Shown piece by piece: positions 18,845-30,708 of a stretch of DNA of 64,000 nt (its first letter is position 1; every line of letters begins with the position of its first letter). The position numbers and the translations under genes were made by a program. The notes under the pieces were generated by a model. The model was not told the origin of the DNA. It saw nothing but the letters and a program-made list of their open reading frames with translations, and did no database searches. This stretch comes from Liquidambar formosana (taxonomy: Eukaryota > Streptophyta > Magnoliopsida > Saxifragales > Altingiaceae). The stretch spans positions 21,786,013 through 21,850,012 of the forward strand of contig CM077824.1 of assembly GCA_039720395.1 (NCBI GenBank), written 5' to 3'.

Positions 18845-21800
18845 CAATGACCTTGAGTTGGCCTTGAAGAGTTCCTTATTTAGAATATATCTGGCATCAA
18901 CATCCCTTTCTAATTTGTTCGTAAAACCTACATTGGTCAATAAAGATTGTTGGAGCACAATGCACACAATCTTAAGCATGATATCTAAAACTCATAATTG
19001 ACTCAATCAACAATTTTGTACAGTTTTTTTAGAGAAATAAATAAACTACAGTACTTATGCGTATCTTCTAAAATTGGATTTTTCATTTATGAATTTGCAT
19101 TCATAGTTTGGGCATTCTTATAAGCATACATTTAATAGATGCTGGTGATATGAAATCCAAAATTGCTTAAATTTCATACACTAACTCATAGATGCAAAAT
19201 ATTAATTCTGGTTAGAATGCTTTGGCAAAAGCTTACTTCCCAAAATATTTTCTAGTACGTCCATTGTTGTCAAGTTCCTTGCTTCATTTCCTGTTCCCCC
19301 TTTTTCTATTCAATGAAAATGCTTTTACAGAGAATTTTATGATTTGAAATGCAACAGATAGGATTTGCATGGACATATTACGAAATTTACTTGCATATAT
19401 CATGAAATTCCAGTATGGGCTACACTTATTTCGAAAAGAAGGTAAAGTCTAGGTTTTAATGCTGTTATAATTTGTTTTAACTTGCACTTTATAATTTTTT
19501 TGAATGTTGATTTTCTACCATCCAGAGTGGGAGTCACAGAATAGGTCTTTCTGATCATCTTTGGAAGTAACAGCATTATATAAGAACAGTTGGTGGAAAA
19601 AAAAAAGAATTCTCCTCGCTTGAATAATTCTGCTTCATATATAGGTGAGATCTTTTATACCCTCTTTCCAGCCTGGATTGTTACCTTCCAATATCTTACA
19701 AAAGTTCATCCAATGTAGGCACAACCTCATGATGTACATTGTTTATCTTCTCTTTCTTGCTTGTCAATGTCAAGAATTTGCCATTATTGATGATTTATGA
19801 CAAACTGTGGTGAACTTTCTTTGGCATCTTTTTGGATAAATTCCTTAACGCTGTGTTATCAACATGGTAAATCTAATGGTCCAAATCGTTTTGTCACCCT
19901 TTTCTTTTTGTGTACATATTTTCAGGTCCATTTTTCCAATTTGCAATCCCATCCTTGAATACTTGAAAACTGGTTTTCAAAATTTTTCAATTTTTTAATA
20001 AATATATTGTAATGTATTGTCTTCTCACCTTCTTGTTTTTTGTTGTTGCTTACATATCATTGACACTTTGGAATGTAACTAATAAGCATGCAACACTGCT
20101 TGGCACAACCTTATGTCTTATTTTTTGCCATATAAATTTTTTGATGAATAACAAATAGAAACAAATGCAATAACATTGTTTCCTTTTTCTTTACGGTTAT
20201 TAAGAAGTTGTCCAGAATGAATGTGGAATGTGAATAATTCCCTGACATAAAATTCTTCATTTAGAATTGCTGTATGAGAGACAATCAATCCAAGTGCATT
20301 ATTTAAAGGACAAAATCTATAACATAGCCTTTACATCCTCTCTCCATGATTTTGTGGAAAGTATGCTGCATTATTTTTATAAACTACAAGATGTTCGACT
20401 TAGGTAGTACCGTATCTACACTGACTATGAAGTCCAAGTATTTTATGACATATTGTCATTCCAGCAGCTATATGCTCCCATAAACGATATGATGTAGAAG
20501 TATAAAATAGAGAATACTTGCCATTATTGGCAGTTGCTTCTTTTCCTGACGTGCAAAAATAGGATCTGTGCAGTCTTTTGTGCAAAGATTTTGACTTACA
20601 TGTCTAGAGTCTGTAAATTGTCATCTTTTTTAATATGACACTCGTGACATTACAAGTATTGATGTAGGTTTGCCAAAATTGAATCACAGGAAGAGATTTG
20701 AGTTATCCCATTACTTGGAATTGGATGTTGTGGAAAATGTATGGACCCTCACCAGTGCTCGGAATAGTTATATTATCTTTGTGGTATATATGATGGAAAG
20801 ACAATAGTGTAGACTTGGTGGATGTGTAGTGCATGGCTGCATAAGTAAACAAACTTGGCTTCTGTGGATTAAAACAGCTCGTCATGGTAATGCCTTTTTT
20901 TTTTTTTTTTTTTTTTTTTGGTGAAAAGGTTCATTGCCACACACACACACAAACACGTCGTGCTGTATTCGTGTTGGAAGAATACTTGGGATTTGTGAAC
21001 AGGATTTTCGAGTGAACATTTTCACGCAGCATAGGCTAACAAGCGTGCATGGCAAGAATTTGCTTAGCTGAGCCAGAGAGAGGGTATTCAGAGAAAAGCT
21101 GAGCTAAAGGAAAGAATTTCTAGGTGAACATCTTTTAACTATTGAAAATATCGGATATAGGGGCGTTCTTTAATGCTGAATGTTGTATATTCTTATGCAT
21201 GGAGATCTCAAAATGTCGTACAATTTCTTTTCCTGTGAAGCAGAAGAAAAGAAGATAAGTGGCCTAAGGATTTTGCAATATTAAATTCAGATATTGTGTA
21301 TGCATGGATGACAATTCAATCGAAGCAAAAATTGATTCACTTGAATAGACTTTGGATGTCAAATTGGAAAAGTTTTTAGTATATAGGTATTAACTTAAAC
21401 CTTGCCTTAAAGGACATGGCACTAAGTATTATTTTCTAAGCACCCCACCAACTAGACTCCACATGGAATGCAAGAGGTGCCTTGATGTGATTTTGCCGTT
21501 TGCCATTTAGACGGAGTTTGGATTCCAGACCACACATTAATAAATATTTTAGGTCTCAAATTAAACGAGAAAAAAAAAAAAAAAATCCATGTATTACATT
21601 GAAACTACCCAAAACATAAAGTACATGATCATAAAGTGCTTTTTACTTTTTTTTTTATTTTTTATTTTTACATTTTTTTTTTTTGCAGCCAATGAAGTAT
21701 CCAAACTTTTGACCTCGGCAATCTTTAAACAGGTTCAATGCCTTAAAAATCCTGATTTTATACCTCCCTGGGCTCTTCGAATAAGGTGGCAGAATTACAT

Positions 21801-24060
21801 ACATTTTTAAAGGTTTATGTGGTTTCAATGTTCTCACTTTTTTAGGAAAGAGAATGTTGTGACAAGTAAGTTGTGAATATGGGTTTTCTTCATGATGGTT
21901 TCTGCTGGCAATGGTCTACCTCCTCTGATCTTCATTCTTTTCTTAGTTGGGATATGATTGGTTTGCCTTTTTATAGGTTCAAGTTTTCTATGGTTTTTAG
22001 AGTTTTTTGTTTTTTAGCTGTGATTTGGATTGTGGTTTTTACCATAAAGTCTAGCTTTTTTATGTTCTTTTTCTTCTTCTTAGTGTATTCCTTTTTTTTT
22101 GCTTTTTATTAATAATATTCTGAGTAGTGAGCACATGATTTAGAGGCCAATGGATGCCAACCTAATTGGAATTCAACGTCCTTGTTGATGCTTCTATTAC
22201 TGTTTCTTAAAAAATAAATTAACAATAAAAATAAAAATCTTCTAGACCCATGTAATGGTTTAAGGCTACTCATCACTCTGTAATAATTAATGCTTAAGAA
22301 AAATCTTGATGTTGATTAGATTCAAGAGAAAGTCGAAAGTTAAAAGTCAAATTTAAAACCTTTTGTTTCCAAACCGCAAGTCTTATGAACTATGAACCAT
22401 CCCTAGAGAAATTTTATTTTTCTTCCAAGCTTTCAACCTAATCTAATTCCCTCATGATGCATAGACATCCTATAGCCATACAAGCAGCAGAAATTTGAAC
22501 TCAGAAATCTTTGCTATTAAAAAGGTTATAATAATTAATCTGTTGTTAGATTTAGAGTCATTTGTTCAATTTATGAGTAGGGATTTAGTGCTGAGTTCTT
22601 TCGTACTTTCTGTATTCTTTATATATGTTAGCCAAAAAAATAATAAGAGAAATATGCCAAAAGTCTATTTTGGCAGAAACATTCAGCCACCAATATTAAG
22701 AAACTTCTTATAAAGCCGGAAGTCTATTTTCAAGTTGAAATGATTACGTGTCAATACATGTGACTTTTCCTTAATTAGCTAAATACCATTAGTGCCCACC
22801 TCCCCCCAATATGGTAAATATCCAAGTTGATTCTCCACATTATGCTGACTGATTTTTCCTAAAATTTTTTCCTTGATTTGCGGTCCAAATATCAGTTTCC
22901 TTAGTTTGACGTAAATCCAATTCAATTATGTTTTGTAAGCTCAGTCACTCAGTTAGGCGAGGGTAAGGTTGGAACGAAAGAAAAAATACAACATCCAACA
23001 GGAAGTACGGATCTGGCTGGTCCTTTATCCTTATCCTTATGATTCCCCTTTTCTCCTCTATCCACTCTCTTTCTCTCTCTAGCGTGAAATACAGATCCCT
23101 CTTCTCTCTTCCCTTATCTTTTTATAGCATCAAAAAGATCACATGGTGGAAGACAAACAGTGTTTGGAAAATGATTCAAAACATTAAGGAGATCACATGT
23201 GAGAGGTCATAGTCTCTCCTCCTAAGCGATGCTTTAAAGCTATGTCATCATTAGCCAAGCTTGTCCACTGTCGAAGACCATTGCATATTTCTTTAATCAT
23301 GTAACTATTACAATTCAAACAAGAGCTACCTTCAACTCAGATAGAAACTTTTTGTATATTTCTTGTAACCATGTAACTATTACAACTCAAACAAGAAGTA
23401 ACTATCTTCGGTTCCAATCAAGAAATAACTAGCTATTTTTAACAAAGTAACTATCTTTAATTTCAAAGTAATAGCACAACAAATTTTTGGAAAATTTTTT
23501 GTTCAACATTTTTAACTTTCAAATTCCCTAAATTGAAGTAGCACCAAAATGGTAAAAATCTGATGATTCACGATATTTCACACAATACAAGAGTTACACT
23601 ACTTTCCTCATACAAGAATTTTTTATTTTTTTTCTTCGTAAATCCCTCATTCTTAGCTCTTAATCCATTTAAACCTGATAAACAGTTACACGAGAAAACA
23701 AAAACCTGCAACGCCAATTTTAACTGACACCCGATAATCTCGTTGTTTATCGAGTCTCCTTGTATTGTGGAGAATCATTTGTTATTGTGATTATAAGCAA
23801 CCTACGGTTATATTGTAAGGAAGTTTTAATCCTGCAAAGTTAAGTTGGAGTTAAAAGGCTGAAAAAATTTTTTTGGTAGGACTTATGAGTACACAAATCT
23901 TCCAATTTAGACTTGATTCCAAACGCCCCAACAAAATAATAATAATAATAATAATACTCAATCTGTCGTCTTCCTAAAAAAATTAAAATATTACAGTAAC
24001 GCATGACCGATGAAATAAAACCTTCCAACTCTCGAAGTTCCTCGAAGTCCCTCTGAGTTC
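18842..24060. other. Intergenic region without recognised genes
   Basis: I examined both strands. The open frames are short, biased to Phe/Leu/Tyr or Lys, and show no family motif. Landmarks are a poly-T run (about 20897-20920), a short (ac)n run (20939-20950), poly-A at about 21571-21585, and CT-rich stretches near 23045-23085. An (aat)n run of about 20 bp lies near 23936. A multi-exon gene with short exons cannot be excluded by eye, but nothing here supports one. Confidence 0.45.
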
Positions 24061-24062
24061 TC

Positions 24063-24117
24063 AGCGTATATATGGCCTTCCTCCCATTCCCTCCTCCCTC
24101 TCTCTTTCTCTCTTCAT
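24063..24117 (+). promoter_or_regulatory. Core promoter of the F-box gene (TATA box and pyrimidine patch)
   Basis: A TATA-like tatatatgg at about 24066-24074 is followed by a CT-rich patch (about 24080-24115). Both are common plant core-promoter elements. They lie about 190-240 bp before the main start codon, which leaves room for a leader of roughly 200 nt containing an upstream ORF. The position of the transcription start is inferred. Confidence 0.5.
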
Positions 24118-24175
24118 ATAGCCTGTAGGCCTCATTTCTGAATTGCCTCAAGACCCAATTTCTCGCAAGAAATCG

Positions 24176-24295
24176 ATGGTGCACATCCAAAGAAAGAAAA
24201 AAGAGCAGCAGCAGAGGAAAATCAACAACTTCTCTCGAGACTCCAAGCTATTGCAAAAACCCCAACAAGTTAGCTCTCTCTCCCTATACATATAA
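24176..24295 (+). CDS. Upstream ORF of 39 codons in the F-box leader
   Basis: An ATG at 24176 opens a 39-codon frame ending with TAA at 24293-24295, ten nucleotides before the F-box ATG at 24305 and in a different frame. The peptide is Lys/Gln/Ser-rich (MVHIQRKKKEQQQRK...) and has no recognised similarity. If the leader starts at the TATA box near 24066, ribosomes would meet this ATG first, so it could reduce translation of the F-box protein. Whether it is in the transcript is inferred. Confidence 0.35.
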   Translation: MVHIQRKKKEQQQRKINNFSRDSKLLQKPQQVSSLSLYI

Positions 24296-24304
24296 TTAAT
24301 CTCC

Positions 24305-25501
24305 ATGAGTAGAAGAAGAAAAACAGCACACATCCCAACATGCAGCAAAGAAGCAGAGGAAAACCAAGGATCAGAATGGCAAACACCAACAAATCAGTAC
24401 ATTCTGAACCTTTCGTGTCATCTCACCATGGAAATACTCTCAAGACTCCCCATCAAGACCCTCTTCGATTGCAGGCGCGTTTGCAAAACCTGGCGCAACC
24501 TACTTTCAGACCCTCATTTTGCTGAACTCCACGTTGCGAGATCACCCATTAGCCTCTTGCTTAAAACCTTTCACATGAGACCCGAATCGAGAATGCTCCA
24601 CTTGTTCGACCTTCAAGGCGCCAATACTGGCCATCTCGACGACAGATTGAAGCTCAAAGCGGAAGTTAACATACCCAATTTCAGGTTTGCTTTGCTGAAT
24701 TCTTGTAATGGATTGCTCTGCTTATGCGAACCCGATTATAGTGACAACCCAATTTGTGTATGTAATCCGATTTTGGGTGAGTACATTACCCTTCCGAAAG
24801 TGAAAGTGGGTATGAGATGCTGTGGTGCTGGTTTTGGTTTCAGTCATGAGACTAATCAATATAAGGTGATACGGGTTCTCGCTCGAATGGATGCTGCTTC
24901 GGATAATAAGGATTATGAGGCTGAGATATACACACTAGGTGGAGGGGCGTGGAGAAGCATTGGAAATGCACTCTTCTCCATGTGGTGTCGTTCATCGTTC
25001 AACACGTTGGTGAATGGAGCGCTTCATTGGCTTTATGGTGGGTGTGATAATCCTGATAATATTGATTATATACCTTCTTTTCACTTTGGAAGTGAGGAAT
25101 TTGGAGCGATTCCTGCACCTGCTGAAAAGTTGATGGGTTATTTGCACCTTGGAGTTTTGGGAGGTTGTCTGTCTATATGTGATGGTACTAATTCAGATCA
25201 TATTGACATATGGATAATGAAGAATTACGGGGTCAAGGAGTCATGGAGTAAAGATTTTGTGATAGATAACTTAATTTTTGAAAGGCATAATTTGGACTTT
25301 TATGAACCAATTATGATTCTGAACAGTGGGGAAATTTTGATTCTATTTAATCATGATGCTGTTGTGCTCTATAGTCATGAGACGAAAGGTTTTGACTATC
25401 TTGATATTTTCGGGGTCAAATCAATGTTCGAGGCGATAGCTCACATTCCAAGCTTTGTTTCACTTAGGGATGTTGCGAAGGGAGAAAATTTAAAGGTATG
25501 A
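24305..25501 (+). CDS. F-box protein, At3g07870-like, with F-box associated domain
   Basis: This is probably the substrate-recognition subunit of an SCF (SKP1-CUL1-F-box) ubiquitin ligase; the target is unknown. The 398-residue frame has an N-terminal F-box at residues about 33-76 (LTMEILSRLPIKTLFDCRRV, then CKTWRNLLSDPHFAELH). It has the usual associated-domain signatures: NSCNGLLCL (about 131-139), CNPILGEYITLP, GFGFSHETNQYKVIRV, and an ALHWLYGG stretch. Length is normal for this class. I keep the first in-frame ATG; the next Met (residue 42) would cut into the F-box. The stop overlaps a good splice donor (TTAAAG/GTATGA), so an alternative C-terminus from a downstream exon is possible. The frame is intact and is the only convincing host gene in the window. 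Its 3' flank is duplicated at bases 1-840. Confidence 0.9.
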   Translation: MSRRRKTAHIPTCSKEAEENQGSEWQTPTNQYILNLSCHLTMEILSRLPIKTLFDCRRVCKTWRNLLSDPHFAELHVARSPISLLLKTFHMRPESRMLHLFDLQGANTGHLDDRLKLKAEVNIPNFRFALLNSCNGLLCLCEPDYSDNPICVCNPILGEYITLPKVKVGMRCCGAGFGFSHETNQYKVIRVLARMDAASDNKDYEAEIYTLGGGAWRSIGNALFSMWCRSSFNTLVNGALHWLYGGCDNPDNIDYIPSFHFGSEEFGAIPAPAEKLMGYLHLGVLGGCLSICDGTNSDHIDIWIMKNYGVKESWSKDFVIDNLIFERHNLDFYEPIMILNSGEILILFNHDAVVLYSHETKGFDYLDIFGVKSMFEAIAHIPSFVSLRDVAKGENLKV

Positions 25502-26261
25502 ATTTTGAAAATCCAAATGAACATGTGTTTTTTTTTTTTTAGTTTCATTTATTTGCTAATAACACTTTCTTAGATGTTTTGGTGGTTAAGAACATGCTAC
25601 ATGGGTAGTGCAATTTATATATTGCTAGTAAAAAATACTGGTTCTTGAGCTATTTTGACTATTAGATCATGAACATATTGTGATAAATCCTTATAGATAG
25701 AATCAGTGATACATGTGCATATTTGATATATCATCATTATTCGTGTATGTTGGAAAGTTGGTGCATTACTCAAGCCTCAATCTGAATCTATTTTGTTTGA
25801 GTAATTTGTTGTAGTCAGATTATCTGATTTGGATTGTAAAAAAAAATAAATAAATAAAAAATAAAAATAAAAATAAAAAAAATCATCATTTGGTTTGATT
25901 CATTGTAGCAATAACAAAAATTTGCATGCTTTATGTAGGCCATGGATATATCTTTCATGTGACCCAATTCACATTTTGCATCAGTTAAGGCCCCAACTAC
26001 ATCATGCTCTGTATCTAGGTGGATATCTGGTCAATTAGGTCTTCTTGTAGCAAGTACACATTTTAGTAGTACATGCAAATCTTAGAGCAAAACAAATGAA
26101 AAACTCATTAGTGGTGAGTATTAAACTAATGCTTTAATAATGGATGAAAACCAATCTAATTTCCGTAGGATGAATGATTTCACTGAATTGATGGCTGATG
26201 AACAATTTATTCCTGTATTCACATGTGTATTTGTATGCATATAACTTTAATAATTTGTGCT

Positions 26262-26410
26262 CCAAGCGTTTTATAGTTTGTTTCATTTTTACCGCATGAG
26301 TTTCTCTTAGGGAGGGAGGGAGGGAGCATTTTATAGTTTGTTTCATTTTTATCGCGTTTTATAGTTTGTTTCATTCTTACCGCATGAGTTTCTCTTAGGG
26401 AGGGAGGGAT
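26262..26410 (+). repeat. Short tandem duplication with G-quadruplex-forming run
   Basis: A unit of roughly 85-100 bp (gttttatagtttgtttcatt, then accgcatgagtttctcttag and a ggga run) occurs twice, at about 26266 and 26352, with a partial copy between. The first ends in gggagggagggaggg (about 26309-26326), four G-triplets that fit a G-quadruplex; the second has three. It lies about 0.8 kb downstream of the F-box stop. No coding role is supported. Confidence 0.7.
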
Positions 26411-26507
26411 TCCAATTGCGTCTGGATATCTCATTGGTACCTTCTTGTTTGATTTCTTGATGCTATTATGTTTGGTGATGCTGTTACCAACAAAGGATAT
26501 GCCCTTT

Positions 26508-27427
26508 TTGGTCAATGCTAAAAACCATGATGACGAGATAATTTTAAACCATCTTATATGGAAACCCTTTCGGCGTTGTTTTGTCCCAAAACAAATAAGA
26601 ACATGACATATAATATGACTAGCAAAAATGTTTTTGTCCCTACCTTTTATTGCTATTCATTTGTTCAAAAGTGTGGTGCTTTGAGAGGTAAGAGTACTTG
26701 GATTGAAGATCTTCCATATAAAAAATAAGCTAAGGAGTTATATAGATAACATTACACCTCGTTATCTGCCATTGGCCATTGCTACATATCATCGATCTTC
26801 AAGACAATGCCATATATATAATCTGATTGACATTACAATTTATTTATTTATGTTTAAAGGTTTCATATTTATTTGAATATTTCCTATCTTTATTTTTTGT
26901 CATTTTTTGACATCATGGGCTCAAAGCTAGTTGAAATTTTTAGTAGGGGGAGGGTTTGGGGTGGGTGTGCTTTCAAGTCCTTCTTAGTGTGTGTAGAGGT
27001 AGGTGGGGAAGGAGGAGTTATGGGACGGGGAATGGGCTACCCCCGTTGTATAGCCCAAGGGCGTTTTAGACTCTCCATTGATTAAACCCCCCCCCCCCCC
27101 TCTGCCCGCCCAAAAAAAAAAAAAAAAAACCCAAAAATAAATAAAACTATCCTTTTCATGAGTTGTCCTCTTGTCCTTTATCTAAAAATGAAAAGGAATT
27201 TAATGTAGTGAAAATTGTGAAGTTACTTACCCAAAAATAAAATAATAATAATAAATTGTGAAGTTGCCGTTCATTTCCTCTCTGTCATGAAATGGAGGAA
27301 ACCACACCACATCTCCACAGAAACTGGAAGTTGAGGACTAATTTTTTTTTGGGTCCTTGCTATAAGGTCTTGCCAATTTGCAACAAATGTTCTCTACAAT
27401 TATTTTTTACTTTTATCTCTTATAAGT
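26508..27427. repeat. Right copy of the segmental duplication
   Basis: Aligns to bases 1-840 in the same orientation, about 26.5 kb apart. It carries its own simple-repeat changes: poly-C near 27087-27101, then poly-A near 27112-27130, and an (aat)n run near 27240. It begins about 1 kb after the F-box stop codon. No coding region is supported. Confidence 0.75.
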
Positions 27428-28420
27428 AGATTCCAGATCTTCTAGCCCCATTCTCTGGCATCCCAATTAAACAGTGCCACGTGAGGCGATGCACATTTCC
27501 TAACCGATGAACTTCAATTATTCCTTTTAAGAAATTGAGTTTATTAAAGAAGTAATTAATGTAAGAGAAATAAAGGAAGCTCCGATTGTCTACTCTGGCA
27601 AGGCTCGACGCCGATAGCTCCACTCATTTGTTTCATCTCTTTGGTCTCCATTTTAACATGATCAACCCACCACCTTCATTCATGATGATTAGGTCTCAAC
27701 AACCTACCTCAATTAACTCAGTTGTTCTCATCATCATAAACCTGAATGAAATGCATTTTGATTATATCATCTGACCCATTTCATCTTCCTTATCATCAAC
27801 CACACCCAAACATTACAAACAAAGAAAAAATATATCAATTATCCCTTTTCTTTTCCCTTGAAGATGCATCTCCACATTTTTATTTTTTATTTTTTATTTA
27901 TTTTTTAATTTTTAATTTTTAATTTTTTTTGTGTTTGGGTTAATGATAATCTGTTGTTCCTGTTCATTTTGAGTGATGAATTATTTACCTTATAAAAAAA
28001 AATATGCTGTTCCTGTGCAGTGTTCCGTTGAGGCTCAATGTTGTATGGCTTCTAATGATTACAAATACAAGATGACTTTGTAGCAACTGCCGTTCATTGT
28101 AAGTTCATGTTGGTTTCTTGATTTGATGCTAAGTTTTAAACCTATTCATGACCCATTGACACCTTTGGAAGGTAGTGAATGCCTTGACTCAAACCCAACT
28201 TGCTCATATTTTTGAAGTGAAGTTTTTATTGGCTATTTGCATTAGAGAAAGAGAAGGTCCACCTACCAATGCCATATGTTTATGGTTAAAGACTTTGAGG
28301 CCACATTTATTGTGATAGTGCTATATTGTGTTTTTGTGTTAATTCCATATACTTGTCCTTGAAAGAAATGGCTCGTAATTGTATTGGGTATTCAATTATT
28401 TTTTTGTTGAAATCCATGCA
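27428..28420. other. Unassigned spacer
   Basis: No convincing gene. There is a t/a-rich simple stretch at about 27878-27928. A cag acceptor-like site near 28018 could belong to a downstream exon of the F-box locus, but I have no evidence for it. Confidence 0.35.
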
Positions 28421-29352
28421 GGACCCTTTTGGTATGTCCCATCAACAGGCTTTGGCCCAAGTTACTACTACTCAAGCTGCTTTCTCCCAATCTCTCATGC
28501 AAATTCAAGCTGGATATCAATATTGGAAGTTCAGAAAATAGAAGTTATAGATCTTGCTTGTCTTAAAAACAAACTTAGATGAGAAACATTATTTTTTTGT
28601 GATGGGTTGTAGTTTTTTTGTCTATGAGAGATTGTTTTTTGGATGGGTTGTAGCTATTTTGTCAATGAGAGGTAGCTTTTTGTATTGCTCTCATAAGATT
28701 AATGAATATAATCTGCATTTTGTTTGACCTCTAATTTTAGTAGTAATTATGGATTATTGGATTACAGATTGGTGCATACTTATTGCTTTAGAATGTATGT
28801 GAGTTAGAAATTATTGAATAGTAAACAGGTGAATATCAAAAGGATTAAAGGTAGGATTCTGGTTTAAAAAAAAAAACAGAAGGCACATTAACGGCGTGCA
28901 TATTATGCCGTAGATACATTATTCACAGCGTGCCTATTATGCCGTAGATATCTTATCTACGGCGTGCATTATATGCTGTAGATATCCTATCTACGACATT
29001 CATAGTATGCCGTAGATAACTTATTCACGGCATGCATATTATGCCGTAGATACATTATTCACGGCTTGCATTCTATGCCGTAGATAACTTATTTACGGCA
29101 TTTATAGTATGCCGTGGATAACCTTATTTACGGCGTGCTATGTATGCCATAGAAATGTTATGCATGGCGTAGGTAGAAGGCCGTTAATGTAGTTTCACGG
29201 CGTGCAATAGACCATATCCACGACGTGCAAAGTACGCCGTGGATATGTAATGGTTTTCCATGGCGTTGCCCAACACGGCATTTTTTTGTACGCCGTGAAA
29301 AGTCATCCACGGCGTACTTTGCACGCCGTGGATAACTATATTTGTTGTAGTG
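28421..29352. mobile_element. CACTA (En/Spm) transposon right end with palindromic subterminal repeats
   Basis: The terminus ttgttgtagtg at 29352 is the complement of CACTACAACAA, the usual CACTA end. Before it, 28884-29340 is filled with inverted and direct copies of a unit close to acggcgtgcaNNNtatgccgtagat, the subterminal repeat array typical of CACTA elements. The motif ttaacggc occurs near 28888 and, inverted, near 29184, so one array may be nested in another. An open stretch with a cag acceptor (28422-28541, ending YQYWKFRK) and a 3'-UTR-like repeat after it may be the element's last exon. I found no left terminus. Confidence 0.65.
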
Positions 29353-30262
29353 TGCCTCTTTACATTATGGCTTTCTATTCCATGCTGAAACATTATGGCT
29401 TTCTATTCCGTGAATTGGTAGCTACCTCTTTACATTGACTTAAAAATTTAATTTTTTTCAAAATAGACAGAAGTTTTCGATAAATAAATAAAAGAATCAT
29501 TATTTTCCTAAATTTTAACCTAACACCATACAATAATGCTTCCATTTTGATAAAAATGGCCAACTTAATGACTAAAAACAGTGAACTGACAGGAATTGCA
29601 GAATCCCGAAAATCCTTTGACGTGAATTCGACCTCTAGGCTGATAGTCCCCAAAAGATGATGCAGTACTCCTACAGCATATAAAACCCAAAGGCAATAAT
29701 TGAACCACAAGAGAGAGCATTAATCTATTTATTCAGAGACGTTCTCACATCAAAAACTGATTGAGGAGGGGGTATAGAGGCGGCAATAATTGATTGAGGA
29801 GGGGGATAGAGGCGGCCAAAAAAAAAAAAAAAAAAAAAAAAGAGCGCGTGCGGAAAAACCATGGTGGGATAATGTGGGTTCTATATGGAGAATCTCAATC
29901 TCCATGAAAATCCTTGCTATTTCCATCTTGGCTAGATCTTGGCTACACCTTCGTGGGTATGGATGGGTAGGATAAATGGCTGGAGTGTTTTCCTCTTTTT
30001 CTCTTCTTTTCTTAACCTATAATGGGTAGGCTAAATGCCTGGATCTCTTAAATTGCAATGAAACCGTCACTAACCAAAAATATATCTTATATATATTATA
30101 TTATATTTTATATTATATCATATTATTATATTATGTGTAGGTGTAGACAAAATATTACTTTTATAAGACAAATACAACATGATGCGGCAACTTATAATAT
30201 AATATATAAATAACTTTGAGTGATAGATCAAGTAGTTCTGAAGCTTCTTGTCAAGTAAGAGG
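29353..30262. other. Unassigned spacer with simple repeats
   Basis: There is a local duplication of attatggctttctattcc at about 29365 and 29391, a poly-A run at about 29819-29841, and an AT-rich stretch at 30078-30140. The motif ttgattgaggaggggg is repeated near 29759 and 29789. No gene recognised. Confidence 0.4.
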
Positions 30263-30264
30263 TT

Positions 30265-30425
30265 TTGGGTTTAACTCTTACTACTTCCCCTCAATGCTAC
30301 ACCATGGACTTTGTCCCCTAATTGTTCAGTGCATATGGGGTGGGGGTTTTAACTCTCACTACTTCCCCTCAATGCTACACCATGGACTTTGTCCCTAATT
30401 GTTCGGTGCATATGGGGTGGGGGGT
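30265..30425. repeat. Tandem duplication, 78-bp unit, two copies
   Basis: The unit with actacttcccctcaatgc and ccatggactttgtccc recurs with a 78-bp shift (anchors at 30272 and 30350). Few substitutions separate the copies, so it is young. Open frames crossing it repeat the same peptide and are not called as genes. Confidence 0.85.
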
Positions 30426-30677
30426 TTTATCCTATATAATTATAATTCATTGTGCAGATTGTCTAAGACGATATGCACCTAATCATTTTCATATCTATAT
30501 ATGTATTAATCAAGTGAGCACGTGCTACTTATATCAACCTCGCACTGTGGGCCATACATTATGCATTAGTAAGTTATGGAGTTCATTGGGCCAATGCACG
30601 GGATATAATCCGATCCCTAATGCATTATGCTAATATAAGTTAGGTGAGCACATGCCCACTTGATCGACCAAGACTTG

Positions 30678-30708
<31 letters not shown>

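Noticed and set aside
21589..22112. Phe-rich open frames as small membrane proteins
   Set aside because: They are T-rich intergenic sequence; hydrophobicity follows from poly-T and there is no conserved motif or promoter context.
28884..29340. CRISPR-like or satellite array
   Set aside because: Alternating orientation and the adjacent CACTA terminus identify it as a subterminal array.
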